From Quisquiliibacterium transsilvanicum (GTDB lineage: Bacteria; Pseudomonadota; Gammaproteobacteria; Burkholderiales; Burkholderiaceae_E): DNA of 64,000 nt. The stretch covers positions 161,255-225,254 of the forward strand of contig NZ_JACHGB010000004.1 in NCBI RefSeq assembly GCF_014202215.1, given 5' to 3'. The translations under genes and the position numbers were made by a program. Below, one piece after another: positions 9,841 to 17,842 of this stretch (the stretch's first letter is position 1; every line of letters starts with the position of its first letter). The notes under the pieces were generated by a model. The model did no database searches. It was not told the DNA's origin and worked only from the letters and a program-made list of their open reading frames with translations.

Positions 9841-11412
9841 ATGCGAACCGCGTCCGCTCAACTGCCCGACGACATCGAGGCGCTCAAGCGCCTGGTGCTC
9901 GAGCGCGAGGCGCAGTTGGAGGTCGAGCGGCACAACGTACGCGCGCAGCAGACGCTGATCGAATACCTGAAGCTGCAGATCGCCAAGCTCAAGCGCATGC
10001 AGTTCGGGCGCAGCTCGGAGAAGCTCAATGCGCAGATCGAGCAGCTCGAGCTGATCGTCGAGGATCTCGAGGAAGAGCAGGCCCGCACGCAGCCCGAAGC
10101 GGTGACCGAGGCGAAGGTCGCGAAGCAGGCGCCGGTGCGCCGCCCGCTGCCCGAGCACCTGCCGCGCGAGACGGTGCGACACGAGCCCGAGGCTGGCTGC
10201 CCCGAGTGCGGCAACAGCATGAAGACGATCGGCGAGGACATCGCCGAGATGCTGGAGTACGTGCCGGCCAGCTTCAAGGTGATCCGCCACGTGCGCCCGC
10301 GCATGGCGTGCACCTGCTGCGAGCGGATCGTGCAGGTGCCGGCGCCGAGCCGGCCGATTGCGCGGGGCTTGGCCGGCCCGGGGCTGCTGGCGCACGTGCT
10401 GGTGTCCAAGTACGCCGATCACCTGCCGTTGTATCGGCAGTCGGGCATCTACGCCCGCCAGGGCGTGGAGCTCGAGCGCTCGACGCTGGCCGACTGGGTG
10501 GGGTCGGTCGCGAAATTGCTCGAGCCGCTGGAGCAGGCACTGGGCCGGCACGTGATGGCCGCCGAGAAGCTGCACGCCGACGACACGCCGGTGGACGTGC
10601 TGCAGCCCGGGCGCGGCACGACGAAGACCGGACGGCTGTGGACCTACGTGCGCGACGACCGGCCCAGCGGCTCGGCCGATCCGCCCGCGATGTGGCTGCG
10701 CTACACGCCGGACCGCAAGGGCGAGCATCCGCAGCAGCACCTGAAGCAGTTCCGGGGCATCCTGCAGGCCGACGGCTATGCCGGCTTCGATCGGCTCTAC
10801 GAGGACGAAACGATCAAGGAAGCGGCGTGCTGGGCGCACGTGCGCAGGAAGTTCTACGACCTCGAGCAGGCCGAGCGCTCGCCGGTTGCCGCCGAGGCCG
10901 TGCGCCGCATCGGAAAACTCTACGAGATCGAGGCCGAGATCCGGGGCAAGCCGCCGCACGAGCGGCGCGCCGAGCGCAAGGCGCGCGCCGGACCATTGCT
11001 CGATGACATGAAGACCTGGCTCGAATCCACGCTGACGAAGATCGCCCGCAAGAGCGCGCTGGCGGTGGCGATCCGCTATGCGCTGACACGCTGGATGGCG
11101 CTCACCCGTTACGTCGGAGACGGGCGCATCGAGATCGACAACAACGCCGCTGAGCGCTCGATCCGCGACGTGGCGCTGGGGCGTAAGAACTACCTGTTTG
11201 CCGGCTCGGACGCCGGCGGCGAGCGCGCCGCCGCGATCTATAGCCTGCTGGGCACGGCCAAGCTCAACGGGCTCGATCCCGAGGCCTACCTGCGCGCGGT
11301 GCTGGAGCGGATTGCCGATCATCCGATCAACCGGATCGAGGAATTGCTGCCGTGGCGGATCTCGCTGACCACGACGACCTCATCGGCTCAGCCCGAGGCG
11401 CTGGCTGCCTGA
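9841..11412 (+). CDS. tnpC: IS66 transposase TnpC
   Basis: A 523-residue DDE transposase. The N-terminus is a Glu/Leu-rich coiled coil (residues about 10-85). A zinc-binding segment with C-x2-C (CPECGN) and CTCCE follows, then the catalytic core. Likely catalytic residues are the Asp in [11 protein letters not shown], the Asp in the DGYAGFDRL segment and the Glu of the [12 protein letters not shown] motif. The C-terminal IS66 tail ([16 protein letters not shown]) is complete. It starts 60 bp after tnpB with an ATG. No frameshift is visible, so the element may still be active. Confidence 0.95.
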   Translation: MRTASAQLPDDIEALKRLVLEREAQLEVERHNVRAQQTLIEYLKLQIAKLKRMQFGRSSEKLNAQIEQLELIVEDLEEEQARTQPEAVTEAKVAKQAPVRRPLPEHLPRETVRHEPEAGCPECGNSMKTIGEDIAEMLEYVPASFKVIRHVRPRMACTCCERIVQVPAPSRPIARGLAGPGLLAHVLVSKYADHLPLYRQSGIYARQGVELERSTLADWVGSVAKLLEPLEQALGRHVMAAEKLHADDTPVDVLQPGRGTTKTGRLWTYVRDDRPSGSADPPAMWLRYTPDRKGEHPQQHLKQFRGILQADGYAGFDRLYEDETIKEAACWAHVRRKFYDLEQAERSPVAAEAVRRIGKLYEIEAEIRGKPPHERRAERKARAGPLLDDMKTWLESTLTKIARKSALAVAIRYALTRWMALTRYVGDGRIEIDNNAAERSIRDVALGRKNYLFAGSDAGGERAAAIYSLLGTAKLNGLDPEAYLRAVLERIADHPINRIEELLPWRISLTTTTSSAQPEALAA

Positions 11413-11453
11413 ACAGCCAGCGCTCGGCGAGACGGTGCCGAGCGGACGGTTAC

Positions 11454-11569
11454 TAACCACCCGCTACGCCCGCCTGGACAACCAGACTCTGCGCGCTGCC
11501 AGCCAGACGGTGGCGGACGTGGTGACCGGGGCCATGAAGAGGATTGCTGTAGAGCAACCATTGCACTAG
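11454..11569 (+). pseudogene. Tyrosine recombinase (integrase) C-terminal remnant
   Basis: Directly after the IS66 right end, a frame without a start reads T-T-R-Y-A-R-L-D-N-Q-T-L-R-A-A-S and ends at TAG 11567-11569. This is the typical last segment of phage- or island-type tyrosine recombinases, in which the Tyr of the R-Y-A motif follows the active site by several residues. Catalytic Arg and His residues are absent, having been removed by the IS66-associated event. It marks the edge of an older mobile element, which may also have delivered the next two genes. Confidence 0.7.
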
Positions 11570-11578
11570 ACTAACCCC

Positions 11579-11806
11579 ATGAGCACCCTTCAGCGCTTCG
11601 ACAGCAGCCGGGTCGTGATGTACCTGGACGACCACCCGCCACCGCACGTACACGTCAAGCTACGCGATGGCCGGGACTGTACCGTGGACCTGGACAACTT
11701 CGAGATCAAAGGCCGGGTTGCTGAGCGGGAAATCCGCGAGGCGCTCGCCTGGATCAAGACCAACCGGGCCGACCTACAACATCAATGGCAAAGGAACCGA
11801 GCATGA
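11579..11806 (+). CDS. DUF4160 family protein
   Basis: A 75-residue protein with the DUF4160 hallmarks: an N-terminal D-S-S-R-V-V-M-Y-L-D-D-H-P-P-P-H-V-H-V core and a C-terminal helix ending W-x-x-x-N-R-A-D-L. The paired His and acidic residues are conserved in the family, but the function is unknown. The stop codon overlaps the next start (ATGA at 11803), and such genes commonly sit next to DUF2442 genes. The conserved pairing suggests a small two-protein module, possibly toxin-antitoxin-like. That is inference only. Confidence 0.8.
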   Translation: MSTLQRFDSSRVVMYLDDHPPPHVHVKLRDGRDCTVDLDNFEIKGRVAEREIREALAWIKTNRADLQHQWQRNRA

Positions 11807-12297
11807 GCGACTACTTCTTCCCGCAACTGCAAGCGGTCGAGGCCATTGCGCCGTACCGCCTGCGTACTACCTGGAGCACTGGCGAGGTGCTGGAGGTTGA
11901 CGTCGAGGCTCGCCTGCGCCGCCATGCGGCCCTGGCCCCCATCCTTGATCCAGCCATGTTTGCTCGTGTCCACATCAGCGAGTGGGGCCACGGCATCGAG
12001 TGGATCGACGAGGAGTTCGGCGCGGACAACGTCTACGCCTGGGCCAAGGAGCAAGCCGGCGAGGTCAGCCACGAGATGTTCGACGACTGGATGACCCGCA
12101 ACGGCTTGTCCTTGAGTGGCGCGGCCGAGGCGCTGGGCATCAGCCGGCGCATGGTCAGCTACTACCGTACCGCCCACAAACCCATCCCCCGTCAGACCTG
12201 GTTGGCGTGTTTGGGCTGGGAGGCGGTCAAGCCGCAGACCCGGTCGATGCCGCGTAGCCTGCCCACCGCACGTGAGTACGCAGCGCTGCACGCCTGA
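11803..12297 (+). CDS. DUF2442 plus helix-turn-helix protein
   Basis: A 164-residue protein. Residues 1 to about 80 match DUF2442 (VEAIAPYRLRTTWSTGEVLE, then ARVHISEWGHGIEW). Residues about 95-140 form a Cro/C1-like helix-turn-helix with L-S-L-S-G-A-A-E-A-L-G-I-S-R-R-M-V-S-Y-Y. The start at 11803 was chosen over the in-frame ATG at 11785 because AAGGAA lies at ideal distance before 11803 and the start overlaps the DUF4160 stop. The likely role is DNA binding and control of the pair. A strong terminator follows, so the two genes form their own transcript. Confidence 0.82.
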   Translation: MSDYFFPQLQAVEAIAPYRLRTTWSTGEVLEVDVEARLRRHAALAPILDPAMFARVHISEWGHGIEWIDEEFGADNVYAWAKEQAGEVSHEMFDDWMTRNGLSLSGAAEALGISRRMVSYYRTAHKPIPRQTWLACLGWEAVKPQTRSMPRSLPTAREYAALHA

Positions 12298-12321
12298 CAC
12301 CTGCGATTCCTTCTGGCCAAA

Positions 12322-12359
12322 GGCCCCGACGGTTCACGCCGTCGGGGCCTTCTTCTTTG
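12322..12359 (+). terminator. Strong rho-independent terminator
   Basis: GGCCCCGACGG (12322-12332) pairs perfectly with CCGTCGGGGCC (12339-12349) around a 6-base loop, followed by TTCTTCTTT. It ends the DUF4160/DUF2442-HTH transcript. Confidence 0.9.
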
Positions 12360-12584
12360 TGCGCCCGGCACGGGCGCCCCCTCTGTCAGGATAGATGTCG
12401 CCCCGATAGGAACCGATAAACCGGGGGCGACGATGAGGCGAGGAAGTGGCGCGATACGGACAAGCATTCAGGGATCTAGTGGTGACGAGGCTGTTGCCCC
12501 TCTTCGCCGATCAGCTGGATCCGGTCCTGCTCCGCGCTGAATTCGGTGGTGAAGCGGGTCAGTGTGGTCATGGGCGCCGGTGGT

Positions 12585-13388
12585 TCAGGCCCCGCCAAAG
12601 CTGATGGTGCCGTTCTGCTCCATCAGCTCCAGCGCCGCGCCTTCGCTGCCGGCGTTCTCCGCCGGGGCGGACGGTTCGGTTGGCTTTCGCCATTGCGCGT
12701 GCAGTTGCGCCAGCCGGCCCAGGATCTTCAGGTGCTGGAGCGACAGCAGCTGCGCGTAGGCCACGCCCACGGCCCCCATCCCGTGAAGCCGGTGCAGGGT
12801 CTCTGCGCCCAGGGCCTTGAGCCGATCCTCGTCGATCCGGTGCAGGCCCTGCAGGCTGATCTCCCGCCCGCCGTCCTTGACCGTCAGCGGCCAGGGGATG
12901 ATCAGGCGTTCCTCGGCCAGGGCATCGCAGATCCGCTGGGTTGCCTGCCGGTCGGCGCGCACTTTCTGCAGGAAGACGAAGACCTCCTGCAAGGGCTTCG
13001 CCGGCGTGCCGTCGGCGTCGAAGAAGGGTTCGCCCTCGGTGTCGCCGATCAGGCCGCTGTCCGCATCCACGCAGAGCACCGCCTGCCCGTCCGGGGTGTC
13101 GGCCAGCGCGAACGGATGGCCGCGGTAGGCGGCAGGCACGTAACCGCCGAGCCAGCGGCCGTCGGGCGCCACGAAGAGGTTCCGGCCGCCTTGCAGGCCT
13201 TGAACGGCCACGGGCGTGAAGTGGCCGTCGAGCTGCAGGAAGGCCACCGGGAAGTGCGGGCAGGCGGCCGGCATTTCCTGTGCCACCAGTGTGGCTGCGG
13301 TGTCGCCCGCGGCGAATGCATAGCCGTCGTAGCGTTTCCAGCGTTTTGCGCCGTGGGTGTCGGGTGAAACAGGCTGATGCTTGGGCAT
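12585..13388 (-). CDS. SapC family protein
   Basis: A 267-residue protein of the SapC family, recognised by F-P-V-A-F-L-Q-L-D-G near residue 50, N-L-F-V-A-P-D-G-R-W-L-G-G-Y-V-P-A-A-Y-R, then L-C-V-D-A-D-S-G and E-P-F-F-D-A-D-G. SapC was first named in the Campylobacter fetus S-layer secretion locus beside a type I exporter, but its activity is not known. There is no signal peptide, so it is probably cytoplasmic or peripheral. It is the last gene of a minus-strand group with a glycosyltransferase and a methyltransferase, divergent from the type I secretion operon. That context supports a role in surface protein export or modification. Confidence 0.85.
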   Translation of the reverse strand: MPKHQPVSPDTHGAKRWKRYDGYAFAAGDTAATLVAQEMPAACPHFPVAFLQLDGHFTPVAVQGLQGGRNLFVAPDGRWLGGYVPAAYRGHPFALADTPDGQAVLCVDADSGLIGDTEGEPFFDADGTPAKPLQEVFVFLQKVRADRQATQRICDALAEERLIIPWPLTVKDGGREISLQGLHRIDEDRLKALGAETLHRLHGMGAVGVAYAQLLSLQHLKILGRLAQLHAQWRKPTEPSAPAENAGSEGAALELMEQNGTISFGGA

Positions 13389-13436
13389 GGTCGCTTGTCT
13401 TGGTGAGTATTGCGCGCGCCTGCGGCGCGCGGGAGG

Positions 13437-14684
13437 TCAGGCGGCAAGCGTGCGGATCCAGTCGATCTGGCGGGGCAGGCACACCGACTTCAGGTCATAG
13501 CTTCGCTGCGCGAACAGACGGGCGTTGCGCCCGAGCCGCTCGCGGTCTTCGGGGCTCTCGAGCAGCCGGCACACCGCATCCGCAAGGCCCGGCACGTCGA
13601 AGAAGTCCACCAGCCGTCCGGTCTCGTCGTGCCGGATGGCCTCCCTTAGCGGCGCGGTGTCGCTGGCCACGATGGCGCAGCCCGCGCTCATCGCCTCCAG
13701 CAGGCTCCAGGACAGCACGAAGGGATAGGTCAGGTAGACGTGCACGGTGGAGAGCTGCAGCAGCGGCACGAACTGCTGGTAGGGGATGTTGCCGAGGAAG
13801 TGCACGCGCGCCCAGTCGGCTTCGGGGATGCGCGGTCTCACCTCTTCGCTGAGGACGTCCCGCCACCTGGTGCTGCCGTACCGCTCTTCGCTGGGCGGCG
13901 CGCCGTAGCTCACGTCGTTGCCGCCCACGATGAGCACCCGGGCATTCGGGCGGCGCCTCAGGATCTCGGACAGCGCCCGCATGAACACGTGGTAGCCGCG
14001 GTAGGGCTCCAGGTTGCGGTTGACGAAGGTGATGACCTCGTCAGGCCGGCTCAGCGCCAACCGGCCCTTCAGTGTCAGCGTGACGTCCGGCTGCGGGGCG
14101 ATGAGGTCGGTGTCGATGCCGTCGTGCACCACCGTGATGCTGGACCGGAAGGGCTCCGGGAAGGTGCTTGCCTGCCACTGGGTGGGGCTGATGCCGCCGT
14201 TCGCCAGGCCGAAGTGGAGCAGGTTGTTGAGGTTCTTCAGTCGAAGGCGGCAGGCCTCGCCTTCGGGGTCGCGCGCCGCGAACTCCGGGTCGAAGCCGAC
14301 GTCCGCGCCGGATGCCCGATAGAAGAACTCGCAGTAGATGCCCATCCTGGCCTGGGGCCACACGTCCTTCAGGAACAGGCTCTCCCCCCAGCCGTGGTGC
14401 GCGACGATGACGTCCGGGGTGAAGCCGGCGGCCCGCATCTCCAGGGCCTTCCGGAAGCAGGCTTCGCCGCGGATCGCTTTCGTCTCGAAGTCCGAAACCC
14501 AGGGGTGGACGTTGGCCGTCGAGCCCCGGCGTACGCCGTAGGGGAAGAGCCGCACACCCTCCCAGCGGTCGGCTCCGGTGTGCCGCAGGGTCATGGCGGC
14601 CACGTCGTGCCCCTGGCGCACCAGGGCGGGCGCCAGGTGCTTGAACTGGCCGGGGAAGTTCTGGTGGACGAAGAGGATGTTCAA
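13437..14684 (-). CDS. Glycosyltransferase, family 4 type (GT-B fold)
   Basis: A 415-residue glycosyltransferase. The start TTG at 14684 gives the usual beginning N-I-L-F-V-H-Q-N-F-P-G-Q-F of this subfamily. Upstream codons in frame look like shadow sequence and overlap the neighbouring gene. The C-terminal nucleotide-sugar domain (residues about 215-400) has NRNLEPYRGYHVFMRAL, a phosphate-binding V-L-I-V-G-G-N-D and the E-x7-E-like P-F-V-L-S-W-S-L-L-E-A-M-S-A-G-C motif. It is cytoplasmic; donor and acceptor are unknown. Together with the adjacent methyltransferase and the secretion genes it could glycosylate the secreted surface protein or build a surface glycan. Confidence 0.85.
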   Translation of the reverse strand: MNILFVHQNFPGQFKHLAPALVRQGHDVAAMTLRHTGADRWEGVRLFPYGVRRGSTANVHPWVSDFETKAIRGEACFRKALEMRAAGFTPDVIVAHHGWGESLFLKDVWPQARMGIYCEFFYRASGADVGFDPEFAARDPEGEACRLRLKNLNNLLHFGLANGGISPTQWQASTFPEPFRSSITVVHDGIDTDLIAPQPDVTLTLKGRLALSRPDEVITFVNRNLEPYRGYHVFMRALSEILRRRPNARVLIVGGNDVSYGAPPSEERYGSTRWRDVLSEEVRPRIPEADWARVHFLGNIPYQQFVPLLQLSTVHVYLTYPFVLSWSLLEAMSAGCAIVASDTAPLREAIRHDETGRLVDFFDVPGLADAVCRLLESPEDRERLGRNARLFAQRSYDLKSVCLPRQIDWIRTLAA

Positions 14685-14745
14685 GGGATTCGGCGGAGAG
14701 TGGGCGGTTGTCAGGATCAGCGCGCAGGGCCGGGCGGGGCTGCGC

Positions 14746-15345
14746 TCACCTCGGAAAGTGCTGGCGTACGAGATTGCCGGCCGTTTCCTGATCGAGTTCG
14801 GCCTTGCTGGCGAGCGCCCATAGATCGAAGGCCTTGGAACGGGCGAGCGTGGCCACGCTGCGGAACCCCGCCGCGCGAAGCTCCCCTGCCAGCACGCGGC
14901 GGGTGAAACCGCAGCGATGCGCCATGTAGGTGTTGCCCCGGGCAAGGGCGGCCCGATGGCCGTAGACGATGTCGATCGGTGCGATCGGGCCGGCGGGCGA
15001 CGTGTATGCCGGGTCGACCAGTTTGTCCTGGGCGATCAACGCGCATACCGATTGCAGATCGGGGCAGGTGATGACCGCAAATCCGTCTTCCGTCAGCACC
15101 CGTGTGAACTCCGCCAGGGCGATCGGCACCTCGTGCGGGTACAGATGCTCGATGTTGTGGCTGGAGAAGACCGCGTCGACGCTGCCGCTGGGCACGCCCG
15201 CCATGTCGGTCATCGAGCCTGTGATGTCAGGCTGCACGCGCGCGTCGATGTCCAGGCGAATCTCGGTCCAGTCCGGTGAGTTGAATCCCGGGGTGGTTCG
15301 GTCCTTGCGCTTCGGGCCGCAACCAACGTGTAGGAATTTCGGCAT
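14746..15345 (-). CDS. SAM-dependent methyltransferase, class I
   Basis: A 199-residue protein starting M-P-K-F-L-H-V-G-C-G, where V-G-C-G is the SAM-binding motif I placed unusually close to the N-terminus. An acidic motif II (E-I-R-L-D-I-D-A) and F-S-S-H-N-I-E-H-L-Y follow, as in class I methyltransferases of the type 11 group. The start at 15345 has a good AGGGGA ribosome site. The substrate is unknown. It is the first gene of the minus-strand group with the glycosyltransferase 61 bp downstream, so sugar or glycoprotein methylation is plausible. It reads divergently from the TnpB-like/secretion operon across a 119-bp gap. Confidence 0.8.
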   Translation of the reverse strand: MPKFLHVGCGPKRKDRTTPGFNSPDWTEIRLDIDARVQPDITGSMTDMAGVPSGSVDAVFSSHNIEHLYPHEVPIALAEFTRVLTEDGFAVITCPDLQSVCALIAQDKLVDPAYTSPAGPIAPIDIVYGHRAALARGNTYMAHRCGFTRRVLAGELRAAGFRSVATLARSKAFDLWALASKAELDQETAGNLVRQHFPR

Positions 15346-15464
15346 TGATGTCGTCCCCTGCACTGAATCCGACCGTTCGCGCCGGGTGCTCGCCGTCGCG
15401 AACGGCGAAGGCAATCATGAATCGGCACTTAAGTCACGAACACTAGTGTATACTGGATTCATAT
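15346..15464 (+). promoter_or_regulatory. Divergent control region with three symmetric sites
   Basis: Between the methyltransferase and the secretion operon lie CCGTTCGCG (15373-15381) and its exact reverse complement CGCGAACGG (15397-15405), the 8-bp palindrome CACTAGTG (15441-15448), a good -10 box TATACT (15449-15454), and the 14-bp palindrome ATTCATATATGAAT that overlaps the start codon (15457-15470). With this -10 the transcript would begin within a few bases of the ATG, giving a leaderless message. The symmetric sites are candidate operators. No convincing -35 box was found. Confidence 0.55.
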
Positions 15465-16094
15465 ATGAATTCCATGATTCGGGTTTCCTTGGAGACAACG
15501 CCGCAGCAGGCCGCGCGCCTTTCGGCCTTGCGGACCCTGTTCGCGCAGGTCTGCAACGAACTGGCGCCGCACGTGCAGCGCACGCGTGTCTGGAACCGCG
15601 TGGCGCTGCATCACGCGCACTACCGGCAATTGCGCGAGAAGTTCCCCGCACTGGGATCGCAGATGGTCTGCAATGCCATCTACGCGGTGAGCAAGATGGC
15701 GCGGCTCGTCTATCAGAGCCCTGCCAGCCCCTACAACCTGAACCGTATCGGGCGGGGCAGGCTGCCGCTGCTGCGCTTCTCAGAGTCCTGTCCGGTGTAC
15801 TTCGACAGCCATACGCTGAGCATTCGCCAGGGGCGTCTTTCGCTCTACACACTCGACGGTCGTATGCACTTTCATTTGACGCTGGCACCTTCGGTGCTGG
15901 AGACGTTCTCGCGGGCGCGGCTCCGGGAGATCTTCCTCAGCCAGCGCCCTGGCGGGGTCTTCGAGCTGGTGTTCGTGCTGTTGGGAGGTGCCACGATGCA
16001 GGTGTTTGTCGAACCTGCGGCCCCGGTTCGCGCGTCCACGGCACCCGTCGCTGCGGCCATCCCGGATTACCTGATCGTCGAGGAGCCCGCATGA
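15465..16094 (+). CDS. TnpB-derived protein lacking the RuvC nuclease domain
   Basis: A 209-residue protein. Residues 4-80 match the N-terminal helical/REC-like region of IS200/IS605-type TnpB: V-C-N-E at 29-32, a W-N-R-V-A-L-H-H-x2-Y-x2-L-R-E-K-F block at 43-60 and S-Q-M-V-C-N-A-I-Y-A-V at 65-75. Residues about 100-165 match the following beta-rich (WED-like) part, with Y-F-D-S-H-T-L-S at 112-119 and L-S-L-Y-T-L-D-G-R at 125-133. The frame then ends in a Pro/Ala-rich tail; the D-L-G-type RuvC motif and zinc ribbon are absent, so it cannot cut DNA. It overlaps the first ABC exporter gene by 4 bases, with GAGGAG ahead of that start, and so belongs to the secretion operon. DNA- or RNA-binding regulation is inferred. 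An alternative start is ATG 15474. Family assignment is from recalled motifs. Confidence 0.65.
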   Translation: MNSMIRVSLETTPQQAARLSALRTLFAQVCNELAPHVQRTRVWNRVALHHAHYRQLREKFPALGSQMVCNAIYAVSKMARLVYQSPASPYNLNRIGRGRLPLLRFSESCPVYFDSHTLSIRQGRLSLYTLDGRMHFHLTLAPSVLETFSRARLREIFLSQRPGGVFELVFVLLGGATMQVFVEPAAPVRASTAPVAAAIPDYLIVEEPA

Positions 16095-17842
16095 AGGCGG
16101 CTGGCGAGGTTTCGGAGCTGCGGGCGGCTGCGCTGGACATGCGCCCGATGTGGCGCATGGGGTTGCTGCTGAGCGGGGCGATCGGTCTGCTGGGTTTTGC
16201 CTCGACCGTCTACATGTTCCAGGTGTACGGTCGGGTGGTCGACAGCCGCAGCGTGACGACGCTGTTGATGCTCACCCTGGCGACCACGGCCGCCTTCGCC
16301 GTGATGGAGCTCCTGGACAAGCTCAGGCAGCGGCTGTTCTGGGCAGGTAGTCTGCGGTTCGACCTGCGGATGACTCCGCGGGTCTACCAGGCGTCGATGG
16401 GCGTTCTGGCGAGCGGCAGACCCCACTCGACATCCCGGGTGATGTCGGACATGCGAAGCGTGCGGGAGTTCTTCGTGAATCCGGCGCTCACCGCGCTCTT
16501 CGAGCTGCCGATGTCGCTGCTGGCGCTCGTGCTGATCTTCATGATCAGCCCCGTGCTGGGTTGGGCGGCGCTCTTCGGTGGTGCGCTGCAGACGCTGGTG
16601 GCGTGGATGAACCAGCGAATCTCCCGCGCTCCGCTTCAGGAAGCGCAGCGCGGCGCCCAGGAGGCGCACCGCTATGCGGACGTAACGCTGCGCAACGCGC
16701 AGGTGATGCACTCGATGGGCATGCTCGAGTCGGTGCTTCGGCGCTGGCAGGAGCGGCAGTCCCGCTTCCTGGTCAGCCAGGCCAGGGCGTCCGAGGCGGC
16801 CGGCGCGCTCACCGCGGCCTCCAAGACACTGCAACAGCTGATGGGCTCGGTGCTGCTCGGCCTGAGCGCCTGGCTCCTGCTGGGCAACAACCTTGCAGGA
16901 GGGCCGGCGATGCTGATCATCAGCTCGGTGCTGGGCGGACGCATGCTGGTCCCCTTGACGCAGCTGGTGTCGCAGTGGAGCGCCATCGTCACCTTCGCTG
17001 GCGCCTTCACGCGGCTGGAGGGTCTGCTGCGTGAGATCCCGGCGCGCGATCGGTCCATGCCGTTGCCGCCGCCCAAAGGCGAGCTCAGGGTGGAGCAGTT
17101 GCACGTCGCGCCGCTGGGCCTGCAGCAGCTGGTGCTCCGCGGGCTGCAGTTCCACTTGACGCCTGGGCAGGTGCTGGCGGTCGTCGGCCCGTCGGCCTCG
17201 GGCAAGACCTCCCTGGCCAAGGCGCTGCTGGGCGCGTGGCCGGCGCAGGCGGGCAAGGTGAGGCTGGACGGCGTCGACGTTTTCTCCTGGGACAAGGACG
17301 AGCTCGGGCCGTATCTGGGCTACCTACCCCAGGAAGTCGAGCTGATCGACGGCACCCTGGCCGAGAACATCGCGCGCTTCGGGCAGCCGGACGCGCTGAA
17401 GCTCCAGGAGGCAGCGGCCTTGGTGGGGCTGCAGGAATTCATCGCGTCCCTGTCACAAGGCTACGACGCTCCGGTGGGGCGCGACGGTGCGCTGCTCTCG
17501 GGCGGCCAGCGCCAACGGGTGGCGCTTGCGCGCGCGCTGTACGGGCGCCCGGCGCTGGTCGTGCTCGACGAGCCGAATTCCAGCCTGGACGAGATCGGCG
17601 AGGCCGCGCTGCTGAGGGCGATCGGGGTCTTGAAGTCGACCGGCACAACGTTCGTCATCAATACCCATCGCACCGGCGTCCTGTCGGTGTCCGACCGCCT
17701 GCTCGTCCTGCGCGAGGGCGCGCAACTGGCGTTCGGCCCCACGGTGGAAGTCCTGCAGAAGCTGCGCGATCCGTCCGGCGCCGGAGGGCAGGCGGCTGCG
17801 CCCGCGACGGCGCCGCGAATGCTCCAGGGAGGCACGGCATGA
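16091..17842 (+). CDS. Type I secretion ABC exporter subunit 1 (PrtD-like)
   Basis: A 583-residue permease-ATPase half-transporter of the PrtD/RsaD type. It has no N-terminal peptidase C39 or C39-like domain. Transmembrane helices lie between residues about 20 and 310 (LLLSGAIGLLGFASTVYMF first). The ATPase domain has Walker A G-P-S-A-S-G-K-T near residue 367, signature LSGGQRQRVALARALYG and Walker B A-L-V-V-L-D-E-P-N. It powers export of C-terminally tagged substrates from the cytoplasm through the HlyD/TolC-type partners downstream. It is coupled to the TnpB-like gene upstream and overlaps the second exporter gene by 4 bases. The D-loop reads S-S-L-D-E, normal for an active site. Confidence 0.93.
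   Translation: MKAAGEVSELRAAALDMRPMWRMGLLLSGAIGLLGFASTVYMFQVYGRVVDSRSVTTLLMLTLATTAAFAVMELLDKLRQRLFWAGSLRFDLRMTPRVYQASMGVLASGRPHSTSRVMSDMRSVREFFVNPALTALFELPMSLLALVLIFMISPVLGWAALFGGALQTLVAWMNQRISRAPLQEAQRGAQEAHRYADVTLRNAQVMHSMGMLESVLRRWQERQSRFLVSQARASEAAGALTAASKTLQQLMGSVLLGLSAWLLLGNNLAGGPAMLIISSVLGGRMLVPLTQLVSQWSAIVTFAGAFTRLEGLLREIPARDRSMPLPPPKGELRVEQLHVAPLGLQQLVLRGLQFHLTPGQVLAVVGPSASGKTSLAKALLGAWPAQAGKVRLDGVDVFSWDKDELGPYLGYLPQEVELIDGTLAENIARFGQPDALKLQEAAALVGLQEFIASLSQGYDAPVGRDGALLSGGQRQRVALARALYGRPALVVLDEPNSSLDEIGEAALLRAIGVLKSTGTTFVINTHRTGVLSVSDRLLVLREGAQLAFGPTVEVLQKLRDPSGAGGQAAAPATAPRMLQGGTA

Larger units (their letters stand above)
8984..11453 (+). mobile_element. IS66-family insertion sequence, apparently complete
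   Basis: The element carries tnpA, tnpB and tnpC in the usual order. Its ends are imperfect inverted repeats: the left end reads GTAACCGTACGGTCAGCC and the reverse complement of the right end reads GTAACCGTCCGCTCGGCA. About 21 of the first 26 positions match. Length is 2470 bp, normal for the family. The 8 bases outside the left end (GTCGCTGG) and outside the right end (TAACCACC) differ, so the expected 8-bp target duplication is missing. That implies a deletion or recombination after insertion. It abuts an IS3 remnant on the left and an integrase remnant on the right. Confidence 0.9.

Noticed and set aside
8671-11322. 883-codon minus-strand frame across the IS66 element
   Set aside because: Only its last part (the IS3 OrfB remnant) is real. 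The rest is antisense to tnpB and tnpC.
15465-16094. Intact IS200/IS605 transposon
   Set aside because: No RuvC motifs, no TnpA gene and no transposon end hairpins were seen. The gene is operon-coupled, so it is not a live element.
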